A DNA stretch of 64,000 nucleotides from Sepiola atlantica (lineage: Eukaryota > Mollusca > Cephalopoda > Sepiida > Sepiolidae): NCBI GenBank assembly GCA_963556195.1, contig CAUVYP010001198.1, positions 1 to 64,000 on the forward strand. The letters run 5' to 3'. The stretch's first letter is position 1. The number at the start of each line of letters is the position of its first letter. The position numbers and the translations under genes were made by a program. The notes under the pieces are model-generated. The model was not told the DNA's origin and ran no database searches. It saw only the letters and a list, made by a program, of their open reading frames with translations. Below, piece by piece: positions 54,501-64,000 of this stretch.

Positions 54501-55967
54501 ATCGCTTTTGTTTATAACTTCCACATTTATTCGAATTGTGCCACGAAACTTTGCAGACAGTCGCGGAGACAGATTTTCTACTGAAGTACCAAGTTTCAGA
54601 AGTGCAGCTCTTGTACTGCCGGAGATATGTCGATATAAACTGAATACGCAAAACATCAACAAAATTTAGCGCGTTTTAAAGTTGATATCGCTTTTGTTAA
54701 TAACTTCCACATTTATTCGAATTGTGCCACGAAACTTTGCAGACAGTCGCGGAGACATGTTTTCTACTGAAGTACCAACTTCCAGAAGTGCAGCTTTTGT
54801 AGAGCCGGAGATATGTCGATACAAACTGAATACGCAAAACATCAACAAAATTTAGCGCGTTTTAAAGTTGATATCGCTTTTGTTTATAACTTCCACATTT
54901 ATTCGAATTGTGCCACGAAACTTTGCAGACAGTCGCGGAGACATATTTCCTACTGAAGTACCAAGTTTCAGAAGTGCAGCTCTTGTACTGCCGGAGATAT
55001 GTCGATACAAACTGAATACGCAAAACATCAACAAAATTTAGCGCGTTTTAAAGTTGATATCGCTTTTGTTTATAACTTCCACATTTATTCGAATTGTGCC
55101 ACGAAACTTTGCAGACAGTCGCGGAGACATATTGTCTACTGAAGTACCAAGTTTCAGAAGTGCAGCTCTTGTACTGCCGGAGATATGTCGATATAAACTG
55201 AATACGCAAAACATCAACAAAATTTAGCGCGTTTTAAAGTTGATATCGCTTTTGTTAATAACTTCCACATTTATTCGAATTGTGCCACGAAACTTTGCAG
55301 ACAGTCGCGGAGACATATTGTCTACTGAAGTACCAAGTTCCAGAAGTGCAGCTTTTGTACTGCCGGAGATATGTCGATACAAACTGAATACGCAAAACAT
55401 CAACAAAATTTAGCGCGTTTTAAAGTTGATATCGCTTTTGTTAATAACTTCCACATTTATTCGAATTGTGCCACGAAACTTTGCAGACAGTCGCGGAGAC
55501 ATATTTCCTACTGAAGTACCAAGTTTCAGAAGTGCAGCTCTTGTACTGCCGGAGATATGTCGATACAAACTGAATACGCAAAACATCAACAAAATTTAGC
55601 GCGTTTTAAAGTTGGTATCGCTTTTGTTAATAACTTCCACATTTATTCGAATTGTGCCACGAAACTTTGCAGACAGTCGCGGATAGGCCTTTTCTACTGA
55701 AGTACCAAGTTTCAGAAGTGCAGCTCTTGTACTGCCGGAGATATGTCGATACAAACTGAATACGCAAAACATCAACACAATTTAGCGCGTTTTACAGTTG
55801 ATATCGCTTTTGTTAATAACTTCAATATTTATTCGGATTGTGCCACGAAACTTTGTAGACAGTCGCGGAGACTGATTTTCTACTGAAGTACCAAGTTTCA
55901 GAAGTGCAGCTCTTGTACTGCCGGAGATATGTCGATACAAACTGAATACGCAAAACATCAACAAAAT
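51504..55967. repeat. Eight-monomer higher-order repeat, about three copies, one with an extra dimer
   Basis: The order i-j-j'-i-k-l-o-a spans 51504-52991 (1,488 bp). The second copy, 52992-54851, is 1,860 bp because j'-i is present twice (53364-53735 and 53736-54107). The third copy starts at 54852 and runs through class l, to about 55967. Markers are CATATTGTC with AAGTTCCAGAAG (j'), GTTGGTATCG (k), TTTTACAGTTG with TTCAATATT (l) and TGTAGAGCC (a). Copies look nearly identical; one visible change is TTGTACCACG in k of copies 1 and 2 versus TTGTGCCACG in copy 3. Confidence 0.93.
53364..54107. repeat. Tandem dimer duplication inside the second 8-mer
   Basis: Two consecutive j'-i dimers of 372 bp each. 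The i unit of the first dimer (53550) ends CGATATAAACTG, the ending normally found on the preceding j unit (53178), whereas the second i unit (53922) ends CGATACAAACTG as in the other copies. The first i unit is therefore recombinant, consistent with an exchange displaced by two monomers. Confidence 0.85.
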
Positions 55968-56525
55968 TTAGCGCGTTTTAAAGTTGATATCGCTTTTGTT
56001 TATAACTTCCACATTTATTCGAATTGTGCCACGAAACTTTGCAGACAGTCGCGGAGACATGTTTTCTACTGAAGTACCAAGTTTCAGAAGTGCAGCTCTT
56101 GTACTGCCGGAGATATGTCGATATAAACTGAATACGCAAAACATCAACAAAATTTAGCGCGTTTTAAAGTTGATATCGCTTTTGTTAATAACTTCCACAT
56201 TTATTCGAATTGTGCCACGAAACTTTGCAGACAGTCGCGGAGACATGTTTTCTACTGAAGTACCAACTTCCAGAAGTGCAGCTCTTGTACTGCCGGAGAT
56301 ATGTCGATACAAACTGAATACGCAAAACATGAACAAAATTTAGCGCGTTTTAAAGTTGATATCGCTTTTGTTAATAACTTCCACATTTATTCGAATTGTG
56401 CCACGAAACTTTGCAGACAGTCGCGGAGACAGATTTACTACTGAGGTACCAAGTTTCAGAAGTGCAGCTCTTGTACTGCCGGAGATATGTCGATACAAAC
56501 TGAATACGCAAAACATCAACAAAAT

Positions 56526-59313
56526 TTAGCGCGTTTTAAAGTGGATATCGCTTTTGTTAATAACTTCCACATTTATTCGAATTGTGCCACGAAACTTTGC
56601 AAACAGTCGCGGAGACAGATTTTCTACTGCAGTACAAAGATTCAGAAGTGCAGCTTTTGTACTGCCTGAGATATGTCGATACAAACTGAATACGCAAAAC
56701 ATCAACAAAATTTAGCGCGTTTTAAAGTTGATATCGCTTTTGTTAATAACTTCCACATTTATTCGAATTGTGCCACGAAACTTTGCAGACAGTCGCGGAT
56801 AGACGTTTTCTACTGAAGTACCAAGTTTCAGAAGTGCAGCTCTTGTACTGCCGGAGATATGTCGATACAAACTGAATACGCAAAACATCAACAAAATTTA
56901 GCGCGTTTTAAAGTTGATATCGCTTTTGTTAATAACTTCCACATTTATTCGAATTGTGCCACGAAACTTTGCAGACAGTCGCGGAGAACTGTTTTCCACT
57001 GAAGTACCAAGTTTCAGAAGTGCAGCTATTTTACTGCCGGAGATATGTCGATACAAATTGAATACGCAAAACATCAACAAAATTTAGCGCGTTTTAAAGT
57101 TGATATCGCTTTTGTTAATAACTTCCACATTTATTCGAATTGTGCCACGAAACTTTGCAGACAGTCGCGGAGACATGTTTTCCACTGAAGTACCAAGTTT
57201 CAAAAGTGCAGCTTTTGTACTGCCTGAGATATGTCGATACAAACTGAATACGCAAAACATCAACAAAATTTAGCGCGTTTTAAAGTTGTTTCGCTTTTGT
57301 TTATAACTTCCACATTTATTCGAATTGTACCACGAAACTTTGCAGACAGTCGCGGATAGGCCTTTTCTACTGAAGTACCAAGTTTCAGAAGTGCAGCTCT
57401 TGTACTGCCGGAGATATGTCGATACAAACTGAATACGCAAAACATCAACAAAATTTAGCGCGTTTTAAAGTTGATATCGCTTTTGTTTATAACTTCCACA
57501 TTTATTCGAATTGTGCCACGAAACTTTGCAGACAGTCGCGGAGACATGTTTTCTACTGAAGTACCAAGTTTCAGAAGTGCAGCTCTTGTACTGCCGGAGA
57601 TATGTCGATACAAACTGAATACGCAAAACATCAACAAAATTTAGCGCGTTTTAAAGTTGATATCGCTTTTGTTAATAGCTTCCACATTTATTCGAATCGT
57701 ACCACGAAACTTTGCAGACAGTCGCGGATAGGCCTTTTCAACTGGAGTTCCAAGTTTCAGAAGTGCAGCTCTTGTACTGCCGGAGATATGTCGATACAAA
57801 CTGAATACGCAAAACATCAACAACATTTAGCGCGTTTTAAAGTTGATATCGCTTTTGTTTATAACTTGCACATTTATTCGAATTGTGCCACGAAACTTTG
57901 CAGACAGTCGCGGAGACATATTTTCTACTGAGGTACTAAGTTTCAGAAGTGCAGCTCTTGTACTGCCGAAGATATGTCGATATAAACTGAATACGCAAAA
58001 CATCAACAAAATTTAGCGCGTTTTAAAGTTTATATCGCTTTTGTTAATAACTTCCACATTTATTCGAATTGTGCAGCGAAACTTTGCAGACAGTCGCGGA
58101 AACATGTTTTCTACTGAAGTACCAAGTTCCAGAAGTGCAGCTTTTGTACTGCCGGAGATATGTCGATACAAACTGAATACGCAAAACATCAACAAAATTT
58201 AGCGCGTTTTAAAGTGGATATCGCTTTTGTTAATAACTTCCACATTTATTCAAATTGTGCCACGAAACTTTGCAAACAGTCGCGGAGACAGATTTTCTAC
58301 TGAAGTACAAAGATTCAGAAGTGCAGCTTTTGTACTGCCTGAGATATGTCGATACAAACTGAATACGCAAAACATCAACAAAATTTAGCGCGTTTTAAAG
58401 TTGATATCGCTTTTGTTAATAACTTCCACATTTATTCGAATTGTGCCACGAAACTTTGCAGACAGTCGCGGATAGACGTTTTCTACTGAAGTACCAAGTT
58501 TCAGAAGTGCAGCTCTTGTACTGCCGGAGATATGTCGATAAAAACTGAATACGCAAAACATCAACAAAATTTAGCGCGTTTTAAAGTTGATATCGCTTTT
58601 GTTAATAACTTCCACATTTATTCGAATTGTGCCACGAAACTTTGCAGACAGTCGCGGAGAACTGTTTTCCACTGAAGTACCAAGTTTCAGAAGTGCAGCT
58701 ATTTTACTGCCGGAGATATGTCGATACAAATTGAATACGCAAAACATCAACAAAATTTAGCGCGTTTTAAAGTTGATATCGCTTTTGTTAATAACTTCCA
58801 CATTTATTCGAATTGTGCCACGAAACTTTGCAGACAGTCGCGGAGACATGTTTTCCACTGAAGTACCAAGTTTCAAAAGTGCAGCTTTTGTACTGCCTGA
58901 GATATGTCGATACAAACTGAATACGCAAAACATCAACAAAATTTAGCGCGTTTTAAAGTTGTTTCGCTTTTGTTTATAACTTCCACATTTATTCGAATTG
59001 TACCACGAAACTTTGCAGACAGTCGCGGATAGGCCTTTTCTACTGAAGTACCAAGTTTCAGAAGTGCAGCTCTTGTACTGCCGGAGATATGTCGATACAA
59101 ACTGAATACGCAAAACATCAACAAAATTTAGCGCGTTTTAAAGTTGATATCGCTTTTGTTTATAACTTCCACATTTATTCGAATTGTGCCACGAAACTTT
59201 GCAGACAGTCGCGGAGACATGTTTTCTACTGAAGTACCAAGTTTCAGAAGTGCAGCTCTTGTACTGCCGAAGATATGTCGATATAAACTGAATACGCAAA
59301 ACATCAACAAAAT
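56526..59313. repeat. Nine-monomer-offset duplication (1,673 bp)
   Basis: Units 56526-57640 (c, d, e, f, g, h) match 58199-59313. Shared markers are AAGTGGATATCG with GCAAACAGTCG, GCTATTTTACTGCC in class e, and the 185-bp class g unit with GTTGTTTCGC (57270, 58943). In the second copy the first unit has GAAGTACAAAG, losing the outer part of the class c dyad, and CAAATTG. The last unit of copy 2 (59128) ends GCCGAAGATATG, the ending of the unit at 57827, so its right edge is chimeric. Confidence 0.88.
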
Positions 59314-62101
59314 TTAGCGCGTTTTAAAGTTGATATCGCTTTTGTTAATAACTTCCACATTTATTCGAATTGTGCAGCGAAACTTTGCAGACAGTCGCGG
59401 AGACATGTTTTCTACTGTAGTACCAAGTTCCAGATGTGCAGCTTTTGTACTGCCGGAGATATGTCGATACAAACTGAATACGCAAAACATGAACAAAATT
59501 TAGCGCGTTTTAAAGTTGATATCGCTTTTGTTAATAACTTCCACATTTATTCGAATTGTCCCACGAAACTTTGCAGACAATCGCGGAGACAGATTTACTA
59601 CTGAGGTACCAAGTTTCAGAAGTGCAGCTCTTGCACTGCCGGAGATATGTCGATACAAACTGAATACGCAAAACATCAACAAAATTTAGCGCGTTTTAAA
59701 GTTGATATCGCTTTTGTTAATAACTTCCACATTTATTGGTATTGTGCCACGAAACTTTGCAGACAGTCGCGGAGAACTGGTTTCCACTGAAGTACCAAGT
59801 TTCAGAAGTGCAGCTTTTGTACTGCCGGAGATATGTCGATACAAACTGAATACGCAAAACATCAACAAAATTTAGCGCGTTTTAAAGTTGATATCGCTTT
59901 TGTTTATAACTTCCACATTTGTTCGAAGTGTGCCACGAAACTTTGCAGACAGTCGCGGAGACATGTTTCTACTGAAGTACCAAGTTTCCGAAGTGCAGCT
60001 CTTGTACTGCCGGAGATATGTCGATACAAACTGAATACGCAAAACATCAACAAAATTTAGCGCGTTTTAAAGTTGATATCGCTTTTGTTAATAACTTCCA
60101 CATTTATTCGAATTGTACACCGAAACTTTGCAGACAGTCGCGGATATGCCTCTGCAACTGAAGTACCAAGTTTCAGAAGTGCAGCTCTTGTACTGCCGGA
60201 GATATGTCGATACAAACTGAATACGCAAAACATCAACAAAATTTAGCGCGTTTTAAAGTTGATATCGCTTTTGTTTATAACTTCCACATTTATTCGAATT
60301 GTGCCACGAAACTTTGCAGACAGTCGCGGAGAACTGTTTTCCACTGAAGTACCAAGTTTCAGAAGTGCAGCTATTTTACTGCCGGAGATATGTCGATACA
60401 AATTGAATACGCAAAACATCAACAAAATTTAGCGCGTTTTAAAGTTGATATCGCTTTTGTTAATAACTTCCACATTTATTCGAATTGTGCCACGAAACTT
60501 TGCAGACAGTCGCGGAGACATGTTTTCCACTGAAGTACCAAGTTTCAAAAGTGCAGCTTTTGTACTGCCTGAGATATGTCGATACAAACTGAATACGATA
60601 AACATAAACAAAATTTAGCGCGTTTTAAAGTTGTTTCGCTTTTGTTTATAACTTCCACATTTATTCGAATTGTACCACGAAACTTTGCAGACAGTCGCGG
60701 ATAGGCCTTTTCTACCGAAGTACCAAGTTTCAGAAGTGCAGCTCTTGTACTGCCGGAGATATGTCGATACAAACTGAATACGCAAAACATCAACAAAATT
60801 TAGCGCGTTTTAAAGTTGATATCGCTTTTGTTTATAACTTCCACATTTATTCGAATTGTGCCACGAAACTTTGCAGACAGTCGCGGAGACATGTTTTCTA
60901 CTGAAGTACCAAGTTTCAGAAGTGCAGCTCTTGTACTGCCGGAGATATGTCGATACAAACTGAATACGCAAAACATCAACAAAATTTAGCGCGTTTTAAA
61001 GTTGATATCGCTTTTGTTAATAGCTTCCACATTTATTCGAATCGTACCACGAAACTTTGCAGACAGTCGCGGATAGGCCTTTTCAACTGGAGTTCCAAGT
61101 TTCAGAAGTGCAGCTCTTGTACTGCCGGAGATATGTCGATACAAACTGAATACGCAAAACATCAACAACATTTAGCGCGTTTTAAAGTTGATATCGCTTT
61201 TGTTTATAACTTGCACATTTATTCGAATTGTGCCACGAAACTTTGCAGACAGTCGCGGAGACATATTTTCTACTGAGGTACTAAGTTTCAGAAGTGCAGC
61301 TCTTGTACTGCCGAAGATATGTCGATATAAACTGAATACGCAAAACATCAACAAAATTTAGCGCGTTTTAAAGTTTATATCGCTTTTGTTAATAACTTCC
61401 ACATTTATTCGAATTGTGCAGCGAAACTTTGCAGACAGTCGCGGAGACATGTTTTCTACTGAAGTACCAAGTTCCAGAAGTGCAGCTTTTGTACTGCCGG
61501 AGATATGTCGATACAAACTGAATACGCAAAACATGAACAAAATTTAGCGCGTTTTAAAGTTGATATCGCTTTTGTTAATAACTTCCACATTTATTCGAAT
61601 TGTCCCACGAAACTTTGCAGACAATCGCGTAGACAAATTTACTACTGAGGTACCAAGTTTCAGAAGTGCAGCTCTTGCACTGCCGGAGATATGTCGATAC
61701 AAACTGAATACGCAAAACATCAACAAAATTTAGCGCGTTTTAAAGTTGATATCGCTTTTGTTAATAACTTCCACATTTATTGGTATTGTGCCACGAAACT
61801 TTGCAGACAGTCGCGGAGAACTGGTTTCCACTGAAGTACCAAGTTTCAGAAGTGCAGCTTTTGTACTGCCGGAGATATGTCGATACAAACTGAATACGCA
61901 AAACATCAACAAAATTTAGCGCGTTTTAAAGTTGATATCGCTTTTGTTAATAACTTCCACATTTATTCGAATTGTACACCGAAACTTTGCAGACAGTCGC
62001 GGATATGCCTCTGCAACTGAAGTACCAAGTTTCAGAAGTGCAGCTCTTGTACTGCCGGAGATATGTCGATACAAACTGAATACGCAAAACATCAACAAAA
62101 T
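57455..62101. repeat. Overlapping duplications with a one-monomer indel
   Basis: Units 57455-58198 recur at 60800-61543 (offset 3,345) with CAACTGGAGTTCCAAG, TATAACTTGCAC, GAGGTACTAAG and GTGCAGCGAAAC. Units 59500-59871 and 60057-60242 recur at 61544-61915 and 61916-62101 with CTCTTGCACTGCC, TTTATTGGTATTG and TTGTACACCG. The intervening 59872-60056 (185 bp, ACATGTTTCTACTG) is missing in the second copy. The e-f-g trio at 60243-60799 is a third copy of 56898-57454, again with GTTGTTTCGC. Confidence 0.87.
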
Positions 62102-64000
62102 TTAGCGCGTTTTAAAGTTGATATCGCTTTTGTTTATAACTTCAACATTTATTCGAATTGTGCCACGAAACTTTGCAGACAGTCGCGGAGACATATTTCC
62201 TACTGAAGTACCAAGTTTCAGAAGTGCAGCTCTTGTACTGCCGGAGATATGTCGATATAAACTGAATACGCAAAACATCAACAAAATTTAGCGCGTTTTA
62301 AAGTTGATATCGCTTTTGTTAATAACTTCCACATTTATTCGAATTGTGCCACGAAACTTTGCAGACAGTCGCGGAGACATATTGTCTAATGAAGTACCAA
62401 GTTTCAGAAGTGCAGCTCTTGTACTGCCGGAGATATGTCGATACAAACTGAATACGCCAAACCTGAACACAATTTAGAGCGTTTTAAAGTTGATATCGCT
62501 TTTGTTAATAACTTCCACATTTATTCGAATTGTGCCACGAAACTTTGCAGACAGTCGCGGAGACAGATTTACTACTGAAATACCAAGTTTCAGAAGTGCA
62601 GCTCTTGTACTGCCGGAGATATGTCTATACAAACTGAATACGCAAAACATCAACAAAATTTAGCGCGTTTTAAAGTTGGTATCGCTTTTGTTAATAACTT
62701 CCACATTTATTCGAATTGTGCCACGAAACTTTGCAGACAGTCGCGGAGACATGTTTTCTACTGAAGTACCAAGTTTCAGAAGTGCAGCTCTTGTACTGCC
62801 GGAGATATGTCGATACAAACTGAATACGCAAAACATCAACACAATTTAGCGCGTTTTAAAGTTGATATCGCTTTTGTTAATAACTTCAATATTTATTCGG
62901 ATTGTGCCACGAACCTTTGTAGACAGTCGCGGAGACGGATTTTCTACTGAAGTACCAAGTTTCAGAAGTGCAGCTCTTGTACTGCCGGAGATATGTCGAT
63001 ACAAACTAAATACGCAAAACATCAACAAAATTTAGCGCGTTTTTAAGTTGATATCGCTTTTGTTTATAACTTCCACATTTATTCGAATTGTGCCACGAAA
63101 CTTTGCAGACAGTCGCGGAGACATGTTTTCTACTGAAGTACCAAGTTTCAGAAGTGAAGCTCTTGTTCTGCCGGAGATATGTCGATACAAACTGAATACG
63201 CAAAACATCAACAAAATTTAGCGCGTTTTAAAGTTGATATCGCTTTTGTTAATAACTTCCACATTTATTCGAATTGTACCACGAAACTTTGCAAACAGTC
63301 GCGGATAGGCCTCTTCAACTGAAGTACCAAGTTTCAGAAGTGCAGCTCTTGTACTGCCGGAGATATGTCGATACAAACTGAATACGCAAAACATCAACAA
63401 AATTTAGCGCGTTTTAAAGTTCATATCGCTTTTGTTTATAACTTCCACATTTATTCGAATTGTGCCACGAAACTTTGCAGACAGTCGCGGAGACATGGTT
63501 TCTACTGAAGTACCAAGTTCCAGAAGTGCAGCTTTTGTACTGCCGGAGATATGTCGATACAAACTGAATACGCAAAACATGAACAAAATTTAGCGCGTTT
63601 TAAAGTTGATATCGCTTTTGTTAATAACTTCCATATTTATTCGAATTGTGCCACGAAACTTTGCAGACAGTCGCGGAGACAGATTTACTACTGAGGTACC
63701 CAGTTTCAGAAGTGCAGCTCTTGTACTGCCGGAGATATGTCGATAACAACCGAATACGCAAAACATCAACAAAATTTAGCGCGTTTTAAAGTTTATATCG
63801 CTTTTGTTAATAACTTCCACATTTATTCGAATTGTGCCACGAAACTTTGCAGACAGTCGCGGAGACAGATTTTCTACTGAAGTACCAAGTTTCAGAAGTG
63901 CAGCTCTTGTACTGCCGGAGATATGTCGATACAAACTGAATACGCAAAACATCAACAACATTTAGCGCATTTTAAAGTTGATATCGCTTTTGTTAATAAC
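62102..64000. repeat. Right-hand terminal monomers resembling the left zone
   Basis: Ten complete units and a 39-bp partial. They include an i unit, a j-like unit (GTCTAATGAAG, CGCCAAACCTGAACAC), GTTGGTATCG, l (CACGAACCTTTG), m, n, a GTTCATATCGC / CATGGTTTC unit (63404), a GTACCCAGTTTC unit with GATAACAACCG (63590) and a unit ending AACAACATTTA (63776). The last three match 10037-10779 better than anything nearer. The array continues past the window; its right edge is not seen. Confidence 0.85.

Larger units (their letters stand above)
85..63961 (-). other. Recurrent 60-codon open frame in each monomer, judged non-coding
   Basis: Because 186 is 62 codons, one minus-strand frame repeats in register in most units: it opens at TTG or at ATG two codons later, encodes about 58-60 residues (beginning MLMFCVFSLYRHISGST, ending KSDINFKTR) and stops at the TAA complementary to the TTA at the unit start. 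Loss of that TAA joins neighbours into frames of 122 codons (4457-4825, 7062-7430, 8736-9104) or 184 codons (29558-30112, 33650-34204). I recognise no domain or homologue. One-base deletions in sixteen units break or shift frames, plus-strand frames of 75-109 codons arise from the same sequence, and differences cluster in one box regardless of codon position. The simplest reading is a by-product of a homogenised repeat whose length is a multiple of three. Confidence 0.8.
85..64000. repeat. 186-bp tandem satellite array, at least 63.9 kb
   Basis: Every 186 bases the same landmarks return in one orientation: TTAGCGCGTTTTAAAG, GATATCGCTTTTGTT, CCACATTTATTCGAATTG, CACGAAACTTTGCAGACAG, GAAGTACCAAGTTTCAG, GCCGGAGATATGTCGATA and CGCAAAACATCAACAAAA. 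From 181 to 63961 there are 343 complete units. Units of 185 bp start at 1297, 3528, 9294, 10409, 13198, 18402, 21749, 23236, 25839, 36254, 39043, 57270, 58943, 59872 and 60615; the unit at 14127 is 183 bp and that at 5945 is 187 bp. The consensus is 38.7% G+C with 10 CpGs per unit. No other element interrupts the array, which runs off the right end. Unit length is near that of a nucleosome with linker, as in many eukaryotic satellites; a centromeric role is possible but not shown. Confidence 0.98.

Noticed and set aside
1258..61276. Plus-strand frames of 75-128 codons (for example 29733-30119)
   Set aside because: They read through two monomers of the same satellite, overlap the minus-strand frames, and start and stop at positions set by single-base variants. 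No independent coding evidence.
181..63961. Hundreds of 60-codon minus-strand genes, one per monomer, as a repetitive protein family
   Set aside because: The frame is a by-product of a 186-bp (62-codon) unit. It often begins at TTG, has no recognisable domain, is broken by one-base deletions in many units, and both strands carry comparable frames.
85..64000. CRISPR array
   Set aside because: The units are contiguous 186-bp repeats without unique spacers, far longer than CRISPR repeats, and no cas gene is present. The variable box recurs in a few states instead of being unique per unit.
85..64000. CENP-B box in the monomer
   Set aside because: On the minus strand TTCGTGGCA fits the first part of the TTCGnnnnAnnCGGG pattern, but the needed CGGG is ATTC instead. 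No other match was seen.
85..64000. Hammerhead ribozyme, as found in some animal satellites
   Set aside because: CGAAAC is present, but there is no CTGATGA core on either strand; the nearest, CTGAAGT and CTGATTT, lack essential bases, and spacing to GAAA is wrong.
85..64000. Internal sub-repeats within the 186-bp monomer, suggesting a shorter ancestral unit
   Set aside because: Reading the consensus I see only short words repeated (GAAGTACC / GAAGTGCAG, GATAT), not a consistent half- or third-unit period. A dot plot of the consensus would settle it.
85..64000. Telomeric, rDNA or histone-type tandem genes
   Set aside because: No short telomere motif arrays, no rRNA-like sequence and no conserved protein are visible; the unit is too short for gene clusters.

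Overview
This window is satellite DNA. After a short non-repetitive flank (about 1-84), the whole interval to 64000 is one uninterrupted head-to-tail array of a 186-bp monomer. Counting from a fixed phase point (the TTAGCGCG at 181), there are 343 complete monomers up to 63961, plus a partial unit of about 96 bp on the left and 39 bp of the next unit on the right. Of the 343, 326 are exactly 186 bp; fifteen are 185 bp, one is 183 bp and one is 187 bp, which accounts exactly for the observed end phase. There is no inversion, transposon insertion, spacer or single-copy gene. I support no protein-coding gene, tRNA or rRNA.

Organism: an array this long with higher-order structure points to a eukaryotic chromosome. 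A hand-built consensus has 72 G+C of 186 (38.7%) and 10 CpGs where about 7 are expected, so CpG is not depleted. That argues against a vertebrate-type methylated satellite and fits an invertebrate. The flank contains ACCTCCCTTT (AAAGGGAGGT on the other strand), which resembles short repeats I recall from mollusc genomes; this is a weak lead. Centromeric or pericentromeric/heterochromatic location is possible but not shown.

Monomer classes: most between-unit variation sits in a box of about 18 bp at unit positions ~86-104, just after CAGACAGTCGCGG. I use these labels. a = CCAACTTCCAG plus TGTAGAGCCGG; b = GATTTACTACTGAGG; c = CTGCAGTACAAAGATT; d = GATAGACGTTTTC; e = GAACTGTTTTCC plus AAATTGAATACG; f = CATGTTTTCC plus TGCCTGAG; g = GATAGGCCTTTTC; h = GACATGTTTTCTACTG; i = GACATATTTCC; j = GACATATTGTC; k = GTTGGTATCG plus GATAGGCC; l = TTCAATATTTATTCGGA plus CTGATTTTC; m = AGTGAAGCTC; n = GCAAACAGTCG plus GGCCTCTTCAACTG; o = GACAGATTTTC; p = TTAATAGCTTCC plus CGAATCGTACC; q = TTGCGCG start plus GATTTACTACTGAGG; r = GAAGAACTGG. 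The recurring order is roughly k-l-m-n-o-a-b-c-d-e-f-g-h, with i/j or p-q-r segments inserted.

Layout: 85-16.2 kb has irregular, interleaved duplications of mixed monomers, including a 15-mer offset at 11.3-16.1 kb. From 16.2 to 62.1 kb higher-order repeats are clear and change register repeatedly: 7-mer (18.6-21.4 kb), 8-mer (21.2-24.0), 12-mer offset (24.2-28.1), a nearly identical 22-mer of 4,092 bp in tandem (26.4-34.6), 12-mer (37.4-41.9), 7-mer then 6-mer then 14-mer (41.5-48.9), 8-mer with an inserted dimer (51.5-55.9), 9-mer (56.5-59.3) and a mixed block (57.5-62.1). The last 1.9 kb again carries rare variants otherwise seen at 9.85-10.78 kb. Chimeric monomers at several register changes show unequal crossover directly. 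The whole reads as a record of repeated unequal exchange acting on an ancestral higher-order unit of about 13-14 monomers.
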